DNA of 64,000 nt from Neospora caninum Liverpool (taxonomy: Eukaryota; Apicomplexa; Conoidasida; Eucoccidiorida; Sarcocystidae): positions 1,784,790 through 1,848,789 of the forward strand of contig NC_018390.1 in the NCBI RefSeq assembly GCF_000208865.1, given 5' to 3'. Shown here in pieces: positions 13,333 to 25,260 of the stretch. The first letter of the stretch is position 1. Each line of letters begins with the position of its first letter. A program made the translations under genes and the position numbers. The notes under the pieces were generated by a model. It was not told the origin of the DNA and made no database searches. It worked only from the letters and a program-made list of their open reading frames with translations.

Positions 13333-15096
13333 ACCTGGCGCCTCGCACAGCGACCGACAGAGACGCTCGAAAAAACGCTCCGCACCGAAAGGAAAACACA
13401 AGAAAGAGGGCAAGCAGACAACTTCCAACACCCATGCATGTATCGGAGTCTAGAGATGCATTTACAGATGCTCAATTTGCGCACTTTTTTCGCGGCATGG
13501 TTTCGGTGACTATATATATATATATATATAGTGTGTGTGCATGTTTATCCATCTACACATGCGAATGTTTGTGGTGTGGCCAAGGCGTGTTCGCGTGCAT
13601 GTGTCAGAGACGACTTTCCAAATGTCGATGAGAATGCACCGGTCTCTTGTCTCGCCTTAGCAGCCTGTGGGGAGTGACGGTTACCGCCTCAAACGGCTCT
13701 ACTGGAACCCGTGGCAACTTCACACCGCAACCTTGAAATCCAAGGAACTCCCACTCTAAAGATATTCTCGTTTTTCCTTTGCGGCGGTCGGCCGGCACCT
13801 CTGAGCGACTCAGGCATATATATATATTCATTCCACACAGCCATGGAAACTACGAAATGTATCTGATTTGTAGTCATAGCTTTTTTGGTGCAGGAAGTGG
13901 CTATTCATGGCATCCGTAACTCTCTTTTTGCCAGGTTATCAGAAGCTGTGCATCATTCTGGGGGGCGCCGTGTAGGAGGCAGTGTCCGCATGCGTCTACG
14001 AACCGGGGAGTGTCCTTCGGCCAGCGGTACCAAGGAACCACAAAGGTAGGGAGAGACAGGCTGAGAGCCGAGAGGCCGAGGATGAACAAACAAGAGCGGT
14101 TTTCGCCAGCGTGTTGACCTAGTCTCTCGAACCGAGAGGGGAAAAACGAAGATTTTTCGCGGGGTGTACCGAAACCGAGACACAGAGACTGTGGGGCCTC
14201 CAGGCGTCTGAGGGACGGCAAGCTGCGTTGCCTGGTGACGAGCTGTGAAGTCGCTACTCGCCGTCCGGCGGAACGGGAAACTCGAAATGCCGCTTTTCTC
14301 GCGGAGTTTTACTGGACAAACTGGGGACGGAGGGCCCTTTCGGATTTACAATGTCCCTCACCAGAATGGAATAAAAGGTGAGCCAACGTGCAACCAAAAA
14401 GCACGCATGGGCTTTCACGTTCTCTGAACTATACAAAGGCAAATACAAACATAGAAACGGATTCATGCAAATCTGTGTTTCTCAATTTACACGTTCCTCG
14501 CAGGAAGGCGAGAGGCCAATGCACGGTTACACAAAAACGGTATTGTATCGAAGCAAACCTCGCACGAGTCATGTTGACACAAGGCAGCTGTAGAGCTATT
14601 GTGCCTGCCTGGAACAGAAGTGTGCCGAAATGAGCGACCAAAGAGGCTGTTCTGATTATGCCACCATATGCTTTGCACCTGAAACGAAAAACGCTGTGGA
14701 CGGAGATGGATTTGACAACGTAACCTGAGACTCCCATTTCCAGAGAGAGCGTGCGTGCGTCTCTCTCGCCTGCTGGAAATCCGACTCCATCTTCTTCCTT
14801 ATCCCCCTTTCCTTCTCCGCTCTGTTACCCTCCGTTCCCTATCCCGTCACTGCTCGTTCTCCATTCCTCTGCCAGCTTCTCTGACCCACCGCAGCCGCGA
14901 CGCCCCCCAACCACTCCCTTCGCCTCTCCTCTCAGGCGCCTGTTTTCCTTCTCTTACACATGTGGACGACGTCGATCTCGGCCTTCGCTTCGTGCCGCAC
15001 CAGCTTTCTCCCGCCAGAAACACGCCGACGTGACTTCGTTCCCTGTTTCTCGCGGCGGATGCTCCTGCCGTCAAACCACGCCCATTTGTGCCCTTC
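13333..15096. other. Convergent intergenic region (3' UTRs)
   Basis: This spacer lies between the stop codons of two convergent genes. It contains a (TA)n run and a pyrimidine-rich stretch from about 14770 to 14860. Open frames are short and uncharacteristic. I see no additional gene. Confidence 0.5.
13511..13530. repeat. (TA)n microsatellite
   Basis: A perfect alternating TA run of 20 nt lies in the 3' flank of the coiled-coil gene, followed by a short GT run. Confidence 0.95.
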
Positions 15097-18000
15097 TCAC
15101 GCCTCGTCTTCCCGCTTCACTGTCCCCGACGCAGCCTTCGCTGTCTCTTCCTTGCCTTCCTCTTTGCCTTCTGCTTGGTCGATCTCGTTCTCGACTCTTT
15201 CCTCTCTCTCTCGCCGTTCAACACTCGCCTCGCCCGCCGCGGCTCCACCTCCCTCCGCTTCCTGCCTGCTTCGCCCCTGTGCGCCTTCGCCCTCTCCCGC
15301 CTCTTCTCTCTCTGAGACGCCCGCGCGGGGGGGCTCAGCGCCGCCTCCCTGCCTCTCCTGGGGGAGACACGCAGCGCCTCTGACCGTCCCCGTGTGCGCC
15401 CCGACTGCGCCGCTGTCGACTTGGCCAACGCCCTCACCTCCACCGGGCGCAGCCGCCGCCTCCTGAGCTCCGGGAGCCTCTAAGGACAGGTCCTGCCGTT
15501 CGGCACGCCTCGCCGCTCCCCCGAGCGTCGAGCGAGGAGACACAACGACCTGCGAGGGCCCGAAGGCCTCGGGGCGGCTCTGGGGCGACGCGTTCTGCGA
15601 GGCAGCGCCAGGCAGCTCGGCAGGCCCCGGCGGACGGACCGACGGACCGAGCGGCCCCGACGGCAAACTCTGTGGGGCCGGGGCCACTTGCGGCATTTGG
15701 GGGAGAACCGGGAACGGCCTTGAGGCCCCCGCGGGAGCCTCGGGGCTTGCGGTCGCCGGTCCGGCGTATCCGCTGGCGTGGCGGGGACTCGTGAGGGCGG
15801 GAGGAATCGACGGCCCGTGGCCCGGGGCAGACGACGCGCTCGCCTGCTGGGGACACTCCAGGACAGTGATGTCGCTCTCTGGGGCTCGAACCCCCTTCAA
15901 GCATACCGGGAGCGGGAAGCTCCATTGCCGCTTCACGACGATCGAGATGACTGTACGGCCCACCTGAAGAGGAGACAGCGAAACAGCGACAACGTGACAC
16001 GGGTACATGGAGAGAAAAGAAACGAACAGGCAACAGGCAGGAAACAAAGCGCGGGGGCGCAGATACAGCCGCGAGGAAGCAAAATGAACAAAGAATCCGA
16101 AAAGGAAGGACGCCCGAGGGGCGGGGAACACCTGGACACACGAAAAAGTGCAATATACAGGTTTCATGTGCAATATATATATATATATATATATATTTAC
16201 ATATATATATATATATATCAATGCAGGGGGGTGCTCAAGTACACACGCAAGTGGACACGCTCAGCGTGAAACGAGACAAAGGTTCAGACGAAAGTGCGTC
16301 CACGGCCGGCGCCGGCAAACGTCCAGAGAGCGTTGCCTGAGCGTTCGTGCTAGGGCCCCGGAAATAGTTAGAAAACCGATTTTTGTAGAGTAGCTGACTC
16401 AAGGGAAACGAAAACGAATGAGAACAACACAGGCTCGAACTTTGAATTCTCCAGAAAGGAAGCCAGCGGACCTGAAGAGCAACTCCCGTGCCGCCGCGTT
16501 CGAGTTTGAGGGGCCTCTTCAGTTCCACCAAAGTTCCGAACTTGCTCCGCTGATCCTCCAACCAAAACGCTCCCTGAAAAAAACGGACGCACTCGTCGAG
16601 GCCTGTGGCTTTGTCTTGCGGTCTCCGAATAGCTGTTCTCCAGAAGAAGGACACAAGTCGTGCGCTTCACAGCTCGGCACCGATGCCCCCATTCCTCGAC
16701 GAATTCACCGGTGCAAAGGCACTGGAACCGCCATGTGCAGGGTGGAGGTACAGAGGACGATACGCCCTATCGAGGTTTTGTCGCGGATCGCCTCGGGTTC
16801 TTCCCGAGGGAAACCAGTCCCAGACACGCCTGTCACTCGGGTCCAGACAAAGCAGATGGATTCACATCCCCCAACGCCAGCATCTGTACCACTAAATGTG
16901 TAGAGATGCAAGAGTCAACGTGCATGCACGTTTGAAGCTGCAAATCGGAGGGGCGTGCACCGACTCTTGGTTTTGCTGACCTGGCTGAATTTGATTAGCG
17001 CATGCAGTCGAGAAACGCTGATGTCGCTCAAGCGAATGTCGGACTCGTGGCCGCGGCCTAGGCGAGCAGTGCGGCGCGTCGCCAGAGACACCACGTGAAG
17101 CCCGCGCCGAAGCGCCGGGGGCGACGGCGACGAGGGAGACGGATGAGAGCTCCGCGGCTCTGGCCACAAATCCGACCCGAAGGAGAAACGCGGCGTGGCG
17201 CGAGACAGCCTCGATGAGAACACAGATCTCGACGGGGAAGAGATCCGAAACGATGCAAACGAAAAAACGCTGAAGTGCTGGAACACTGACGAAACCGAGC
17301 GTGACACCGCCAACGCGCAGGCAGCAGACGCAGAGAGCCCACCGACGTTGCTAAACAAATTTATGTACTTACAAATATAGATAGATAGGTAGGTATGTAG
17401 ATATAGATATAGATAAATAGACAGGGAGAAGCAGAAATTCGAAGACATGCTTGGATCGAGGATCGGTGAGATGGATACATGTGAATGTGGATGCATGCGC
17501 GTGTGCGGTTAAAGACCGCATAATTGGAGTTACCTAGAATGATATACGGGAAGGAAGGGCGCGGAATCTCAAAAAGCTCAATGACCCTGCCGCGTCCTCC
17601 GTCGACGAAGGCAGGATATGGAGCTTTGCACAACTCGCCTGCAACATATGAGTCAAGGCAAAACACGCGCACACGGTGGGTACAGTGTACACCAACCCAA
17701 GGTTCATCCCCATGGATTCACCAAATAACAGAAACTCGAGAAATACAGCCCCACCTCGAACTCTTCTGCATATATGTATATATGGAGAAAACAGGTAATT
17801 GGAGGCGTGCAATGATGAATAAATCGAGAACCACGATGAACAGGGATAGATATAGCAATCGTTGTTGCGATGGCACCATTTTCTTTTGCCGTGTCTGCGT
17901 TTCAGTGAAGCAGCTGCGTCTCGGGCGAAGGCGACGGCACGTGAACAGCGGCTTACAATCTAGAGCACGCAGAAAGTATCCAACCGTTGTTCCATCCTGT

Positions 18001-21000
18001 AAAAGGGAATCCAGACCCAAGACAAAAGGCTCGACTGCTCTCGACGAATGGAGGGAATAAAACATGAACGGTTGCCAATATGTATATAGACATAGACACA
18101 GACATGTATACACACTTACACCACCGACAGGCAAAACGTTAAGGTCTTTCTCTACATACGAACCAATCCGATATACGTCTACAAGGCCAGGCAATATATA
18201 CAGAGAAAGACGTGTCAGCCTGTGCTGTTGAAACCGCAGTTTTCTTCCCCCAGTGTTTCTGACTCGCGCCCTTGCACTCCCCCGAGTTTTTCTCTCTCAG
18301 TTGAAACGGAAAATTCTGCTGGCAATTCGACGCTAGCGGCAGCGCCACCGAGACTCCGCGTCTTGTCGGATCCTTCTCGCGGGATGCGCTCTCTCAGCAC
18401 TGCCGAAAATCAAAAGCTGGCTCGTCAAACTTACGCTGCGTATGTTCAGTCGGCCCTCCATCCACGTCCGAAGGCACTGGAGGTGGACATGTTTCATGCT
18501 CCCTGCGTCCAGATCCGCATTCGGAGAGCCGTATTCTTCGACGCAAATGCACCGTTGCACTTCACATTCACAAGCTTTACCGGCTAGTCTGCACAGAGGA
18601 AGCTACACATGCCGTAACTAAACGCCCCCCCCCCCTCCGCCGATAGCACTGACACTGACATTGAAATGAGTGCGGTAAAAGCTCTCGTGGGCGTTTTCAC
18701 GGCCCCTTGGTTTCGATATCTGGATTCACACGCCATGTCTGAGTACAGAGGTCTAAACGACGCCGAAGCGAAAAAAACAGCGGCGCAAGAAATCTGTCGA
18801 GAAGCATTCTCTATAGCCTGTTCTCTCCTTTAGAGCAGGTTTCCTCCAAACATGTTTGTGAGTGTGTAGGGCTGTCAAAACACACACCAAGCACCAGACG
18901 GCCTCCACATGCCTTTTGCATGTGCTCCGTGCGGAAAGGCGCGCATCGGTCTCCTAGAGCGTTCGACTTTCGTTCGTCGCAGAGGTCCCGAGTTTACCTT
19001 TGCAACGACAGGGCGCGACGAGCGGATTGTTTCTGCTTTCTGCGTCGTCTTCGTCCGGTGCTTCGCACAGACAAATCCGGCACGCAGGCCGCTGAGGGGG
19101 GAAGCTGGAGAGAAAAGGAGCAAACGCAACCGCTTCGCATGTTTGCCAACAGGAAAAAGACACCCATCCGCATCCACGTGGAGACAGCCAAACTGTCACA
19201 CACAGACACCTGGGCGGCTGGGCGAAGACCTACGCTTTGGCGCGCCGTCCTCGCCTCTCCTCGACCCGGACGCTCTGTCCGCGCCGAACTCGGGAAGAGA
19301 CACACGCCACGCAACGGGAACATCTGCAGCGAATATGTCACGGACCCTGCCCCAGACAAACACATACATGCCTACATACGTGCTTGCGTGCATCTACGTA
19401 GAAATATATATACAGTAGGGCTGTCGATGCTTCGCGTGAAGCGCCTCGATAAGAGAAAACATATAATGAAAGCGACGGAACATTCGATCTCAAAAAAAAG
19501 GCGTACCATCCATAGCTGTTTCTGAGGCCCTCAGAGAACTGCCGCGGGGTCGGAGGCGCCGCTGCACGGGTAAAAACAGAAAGCACCCCGGAGATAGTCC
19601 AGTTTTTACACAGCGTCAAAAAACTGGCGAAGAAGGCACCCGAACGCGAGATTCTGTCCCCTCTCCAGTCGATGTCGCGCACTGCTTCATCCCGTTACGC
19701 GTCCAAGTTGGTTCACGCGTCCAAGTTGCCGCTTGGCTACTCCCTGCTACGGTCCTGCCACGGAGTTCAACTCGTGATACACCCATCGAGTTTGATCGAT
19801 TCCAACTCCGCATGTGTTGAGCACGCAATGATCCCCTCGCATATGCAGCTACGCCGAACGGAGAGTCTAACGGCATATCCATATGCGCAGATGTTCAACA
19901 ATATGCAAGTGGACGTCACCACCTGTCTTTCCAGGAGTGTGTACAGACACCTGAATACAAACTGGGAACCCGCGCCTGCAGTTGCTGCGTTTTTTCTCCA
20001 GACCGATTCGACAGAGGCACCGGCTGATTTTCGACTTTTTTGGGGGGGGGGGGGGGGGGCACCTACGTGGAGCGAGTGAAGAGCAGTGAGAATCCTGGAC
20101 GGATCCATCGGGGAGGGCGAACGAGGACGCCTGCCGTGGGCCTTCATTTCGTCTGGGTCTCTCAATCCCGCAGACATCTTCGTCGTCCGTGGCGGCTGCC
20201 GTTGGAGGCATCGGACCCGTCTGTGACTGGGGAGGGAGGAACTCCGCGTCGAGGGCGCCTTCGACCCGGAGGCGTTCTTCTCTCTCCCTTTCCCTCACCT
20301 CGCTCCCGCTCTCTTGGTCCCTGTCTCCGCTGTCTCCGGTTGCTGCCGGGGACGTCGGGGACGGGGCAGACAGCACGGAGACGCGGTCCCCAGGGAGGGA
20401 CAGGGGGTCGAGGGGCGGAGACGCGTAGGGGACTCGAATCTCCGGGGGGCTAGACGAGTCGTTGTGTGACTGCAAAGACCCGCCGCCGGGGCCATGCTCC
20501 ACCTGGTCGTAGGCGAGTCCCAGTCCTCCAGGCGAAGGCACCGGGGCCTCCGGCTCGCCGCTGGCGGCCGAGTGACCCGCGTTTTGGTTTTCAGGTTCCG
20601 GCGCCACAGTCTCGCACTCATCTGCGTCTGCCGCCGGGAGACGGTGTTCCTGAGCTCGCGCAGCTTGTTGGTAATTCGCCACGAGTTCCTTCACTTTCAG
20701 GCGAAACCGACCGAGCTTCATCACGTCGCCCTCCCGCAACGTGACGCCTCCTCTCTCTCGGAGACTGCGCACGACAAGCCAGATCTTCTCTGCGCTGATG
20801 CGCGGGACGTCGCTCCCCGTCACTGCAGCCAGGCTCGGATCCGCCTCCGGGGCCACGGGCCCCCCCGAGAAACCAGCGGAGGGTGGGGGACTCGCATGCC
20901 TCGGCGAGCCGCTGGCGCGGAGACCCGCGCCGTTCTCGCCCTCGTCCACAGGCGAAGAGGGGGTTCCGCCGAGAGAGACAAGGGCTGGACCGTGTGCAGG

Positions 21001-22495
21001 CTCCAGGTTTTGACTGTCCGTGTCGCCTTCGAAACGCGGCGCCGTCCCCGATGGGGGGTTCCGCCGAGGCGACAGAGCCTCGCTGTCTGCGGGCGCGCGC
21101 GCCTCAAAGCCCGTCCCGCGCGCGGACGAGACGCTCCCGCCATCGTTGGAGACATTTCCAGCCTGCACGGGGTCGTCGACCGACGGGGCGCGACTGGAAG
21201 CTGGCTCCTCAGCCTCCGGAAGTCTCCCGCTGCCTGAACCGGCGAGCGACGAGACAGGCGGCTCGGCAGTCCCTGTGCCAGGCGCCAGCGAAGAGGGAGG
21301 AGAGGGATTCGGAGACACCACGTGGGAGGCGTTCGGGAGCGGAGCAGCGCCTGCGCCTCCAGCAGTCCCACCCCGGCTCGTGTGGTGCGCGTTCTCAGGG
21401 GGGAAGAGAGACTGTCCACGGGAAAGCGCGTCACAGCGGTCCGCCGCCGGCAGATTCGCTTCTCCGCCAGGGGAGCGATCGGAGTCCGGCACGGACACCG
21501 AGGGGAAGGCCAGCGTCGCCGCGGGGCCTGAGTGGCGTCCCTGCGAAGACGCACGAGGCGAGGGCCCGCCGGTCGGGCGGTTCAGGGGACTGCCGGGGCA
21601 TTGGCCCGCAGCGACGTGGGAAGGGAGAGCACCCGAGCTGTTGCTCGAGCGCGCGTGCGAGGCTGCCCCATGAACTCCCGCGTGAGACGCGGGGTCGATA
21701 CACACTTCTGAGGAGTGAGAAGGAATCACGTGGTACGCTCCATTCGTCCACTGTAACTTGAGGAGCGACCGGACGTCGGAAGCGGGAAACTCACGCTGCT
21801 GATGCAGAAACTGGATCGCCTCCTCCTCGGGGAGAAGCAAGACATCGGTCTTGATGCGGATGGCGCGGTAGGAATCTTCTGAGAACAAAGGACACGCGAG
21901 AAAGAGCACGTGGAGAAAGCGGGACCGCGTCGACGGAAATCCACTAATTTGGAAATTCTAGTTTTTCGGGGCCTGCCGAACGATGCGGAATCATCGGAGA
22001 CATCGGATACTCGCGTTTTTCTGGCACCTCGCACGGTCGGTGCACGGGTGTTGAAGCAGGCATTTGACACAAACTTGAGGCCGACGTCGATGCAGTACGA
22101 AAACGCGCTTCGCGAGAAAGTCAGAACGCGGCAGGAATGCACAGAGATTGACACAGCGTCTCATCCAAGGTCCAGTTCGTTTCTCCATTCACCTGGAGAC
22201 GGCCGCGGGAGGCAGCGGCGATAATGGGAACACGGCAGATCAGGCACACAACGCGAAGGACAGAGAGGAGACAGAGGAGACACGAGACGAACGTCGAAAA
22301 GACAAAATCTCCCCCTACTGACTTACGCAGGCACTGAACTTTGAAGTTCTTTTTGAACACATTGCGGGATTCATAATCAAAGAGGCCGTGCGAGTCGCTC
22401 GCCCAGGTTAAACAGGAAATTGACATGACGTAACCGCGATTGCGACTGTTCCCGCGCCCTCCACTTCTTCCAGAAGACGACGTGCGGCTCTCCAT
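15097..22495 (-). CDS. RING-CH (RINGv) and FHA domain protein, putative E3 ubiquitin ligase
   Basis: Nine exons on the minus strand, phase-consistent, about 1150 residues: 22495-22327, 21878-20063, 19104-18998, 18502-18435, 17996-17957, 17638-17534, 17159-16981, 16573-16472 and 15963-15097 (TGA). The start is the ATG at 22495 (AACATGG). The RING-CH finger spans exons 3-6: CRIC, then CRC, then HLQC followed by LRTWM, then CELC. This C4HC3 order is that of MARCH-type E3 ligases. The FHA domain begins near the end of exon 6 and spans exons 7-9, with the phosphothreonine-binding signatures LGRGHESD and ISVSRLHA followed by KFGTLVEL and a closing VISIVV strand. Long Ser/Pro/Gly/Glu-rich inserts lie before the finger (exon 2) and after the FHA (exon 9). 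I see no transmembrane segments, unlike most MARCH proteins. Least certain are the exon 2 donor, which abuts an 18-nt C tract, and the exon 7 acceptor. A phospho-directed ubiquitin ligase is inferred from the domains. Confidence 0.85.
16173..16218. repeat. (TA)n microsatellite in intron
   Basis: Two TA runs separated by a short TTTAC interruption lie in the last intron of the RINGv-FHA gene. Confidence 0.9.
17361..17430. repeat. Degenerate ATAG/GATA tetranucleotide repeat in intron
   Basis: Imperfect ATAG/GTAG tetramers fill part of the intron between exons 6 and 7 of the RINGv-FHA gene. Confidence 0.7.
20042..20059. repeat. Homopolymer G18 next to a splice donor
   Basis: Eighteen consecutive G on the plus strand (C18 on the coding strand) lie within the first few bases of the second intron of the RINGv-FHA gene, followed there by A6. 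Such runs are error-prone in assembly. Confidence 0.9.
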
Positions 22496-25260
22496 GTTGC
22501 CTCGTCGACGGCGTCTTCCCCTCCCGAGCAAGTCTCGTGTCTCCCTCTCCTGCTCGCCGCCTCCCCCGTCAACAGGCACGGCGCAAAGGAGTCCTCTGCA
22601 CGTGAGATCTGCAGAGAAAAGGCGGTCCAACTGGGCAGTCCAGGCGCTCTAAAGTGTGCCTTTCGCTGCTCTTTTGCTTCTCCGCTGTCGCGCCCCTCGT
22701 TGTCGAGCACCTCTCTTCAACGAGTTCGCTCCGGCGGGAGGGGGGGGGGGGGGCAGACCTCCGGAAGCTTCCCCGTGTCTCCCGGCCTTACTCAGGCGCT
22801 GTCGAGCGAGAACCCAGCTGCAGATATCGCAGTGTACGTACAGACAAGAGACCGAACCCCCTGCGAAGTTGGGCGGGGCTGTCCCCCGAATCGCGTATCC
22901 GAAAGCGTCGGCTTTGTTCCTCCCCCCCATAAACAAGGAAGGGGAGACCAGAGGCGGTGGGGTAACAGATGTCCCTGGCCCTCTGGGTTCTTCGAACCGC
23001 AAGCCTCGCCTGCGCTGGATCGTCCACACTTGCTGGGATAAATGCCGCGCCCAGTGCAAACGGAAGCTAATCAAAAACTGGACGCAGCCTCTCTCGTCTT
23101 CATCGCCTTCACCTCACGCAGGCACTTGCGGCCCGAGAAGCAACAGGTGGGAGGCGGGCGTCGCCGGAGGTCTATGACGGTCAGCCGACGGTCGACAGAA
23201 CCTTCAGGGGGGAGTCGTTCCGCTGTTCCACCGATGAAGCCAGAGGTCTGTTTGTTGTGCCTTGAATGCTGTTCTCAAAAAAGGCCAGACAACACGGACC
23301 TGTCAACAGTCCTTTGGCGCGGGACGCGTGTCCCCTTAACGTGCTGACTCCCGTCAGTACCTCTGCGGGGCGTCATGCCCCGTCTTTTTCTGCGGTCTCT
23401 TCCCGAGGGAAACACGATTAAAAACGTTCAACTACAGCTGCAAAATGGAACGCTGATACAAAAGCTTTTGTCGGCGACTCGTTCTGCGCCGAGTTTGATA
23501 TCCGCAACAAAAGGTGGATAAGGCCCAGCAGCAGCGGTGTCCGAGCTAACGAGCAGTCGAAGCCAAGAAGGGGTAAGACCACTCCGCGGTCTCCGTTACA
23601 CTCGAGACGCGGGGAACGCTCGCCGGGGACCTAGGAAAAACGCATCGCCGAGACAGAGACGACCGGTACTCATTCCGGAGGGGCGGGAGAAGCACGCGGA
23701 AAAGCCGACAGTGGACAACGGGAAAACCAACTGCTAGAAACACCGTGTACATATTAGCCTGGTGTCATCCTAGCAACGTCATAAGGCGTAGTTGCGACAA
23801 AGAAGCCAGTTTCCGAAGAAAGGGCAAAACGCAAGCTGTGTCTCTCTGACGAAACCGCAAAGAAATTGGAGGAAGACGATCGGAGAAAGCTTCACTCCAG
23901 GCCTGCGCACGCCCGCAAAAGGTGGAAAAGCATGTGAAGAAAGCGACGGTGGTCCGTGACACGCTGGATTCCATGCAAAGCATCTGGGATCGCCAGTTTT
24001 CTGTGAGTCATGAGGCGGAGGAAAGCTGTCTGGCCGCGACAAACTATCGCAGGACCGACGAAGGTGCCGACAGGCACTTAAAAGACGGGGCAGGGAACAA
24101 CCAAACTCTCGCGAAATTCGATGATGACGGAGGAAAACCGCTAACCGAAAATTGTCAAGATGTCCTTAGAGCGAGTTGTCGGCAATGGTAATTGCGGAAT
24201 GAGGCGCAAGACAAGAGAAACGGGAGTTTCCCTCTGGAGTTCGCTCGCAGGGCATGGAGAGGTTGCTGGAGTGCTGAAGAAGGAAGCAGAGGATCACTGT
24301 CTAACGAAAAACAGGAGAGGGCGTTACACGAGTCACCCACTCACACGTCGAGAGAAAACTGAAAGAATCCGCCAGAAAAGAGGACCGACCAAAAAGCCTG
24401 CTTTCTGGGCCAAAAACTGGTCACGCGGGTTTTATGGCTCTTCCACTCCGCTGCTCCGACCGGGCAGATACACGCATGATTCAACACTCCAGCAGCTGCC
24501 AATATCATTGAGTGCTTTTTGATGGAAGGCATGGCTGATACGCCCGCCCGTGCGTCGTGAGAAGAGTAGGCGGGAGATGCAGAAAGAGACAACTCTCTTG
24601 TTTCCCTTAAAAACCGAGGGACGTGATTTCTTGGACAGGATAGTTTAAGAAAAGATACAAACAAGGAGAAAAGCAACTGAAGAAGACAGCTCGGAAAGCT
24701 CTTACTGTTCGTGCGACGCGGCGATAGAGAGTCTCTGGGCAAGTCTAGCCAACACAGCGCACAGATCGCGCGCGTATGGGTATAATAGCAGTTTACATAG
24801 AGCCTGAGAGTATCGCCCCCACTGTTGATGGTGAAGTTCGCATTACGATCGAGGCTGCCCGCTTCCTTCGGAAGAACTACTTATACAGGTAAACCAGCAA
24901 TATCCCGGTGTAAGACATAGAGAGGGCGACCAGAGAACTCCGGTGACGGCATGCGAAAAAAATGAGACGAGCCATGTGAGCCCTGAACAGCCCTCGACAC
25001 GTTGCAGCAATAAGACCACGTCTCTTCCGTGAATGGTCTCTGTATAAATTTCCTGTGACAAAGCTTCCAGGAAACAGGTTTGGGTTTCCGTGCAACATGC
25101 GGAATTGTGAGCGGGCAAGGTCCCGCATTGGACTTTGACGCCGATCACCGCTGCAGAGCTATTTGATGCGCGGTTTCCATTTGGTCGTTTAATGATGCGC
25201 GTCGCTTGACGTTCCAGCGAAAAAACCGCGCCATCTGTTTCCAGGTGCCCGTTTGCGAAG
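22496..25260. promoter_or_regulatory. Divergent intergenic region between RINGv-FHA and alpha-2-macroglobulin genes
   Basis: Both flanking genes start from this 2.8-kb spacer and point away from it, so their promoters and 5' UTRs should be here. It holds a G13 run at 22741-22753 and several short uncharacteristic open frames. I could not identify a specific promoter motif with confidence. Confidence 0.45.
22741..22753. repeat. Homopolymer G13
   Basis: A run of 13 G, preceded by GGGAG, lies in the 5' flank of the RINGv-FHA gene. Confidence 0.9.

Noticed and set aside
19698..19731. Short direct repeat (CGCGTCCAAGTTG twice)
   Set aside because: Only two 13-nt copies in an intron; not enough to call an element.
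19867..21700. Several long plus-strand frames opposite 20-21.8 kb
   Set aside because: They are antisense to the large low-complexity exon of the RINGv-FHA gene; GC-rich coding DNA creates open frames on the other strand.
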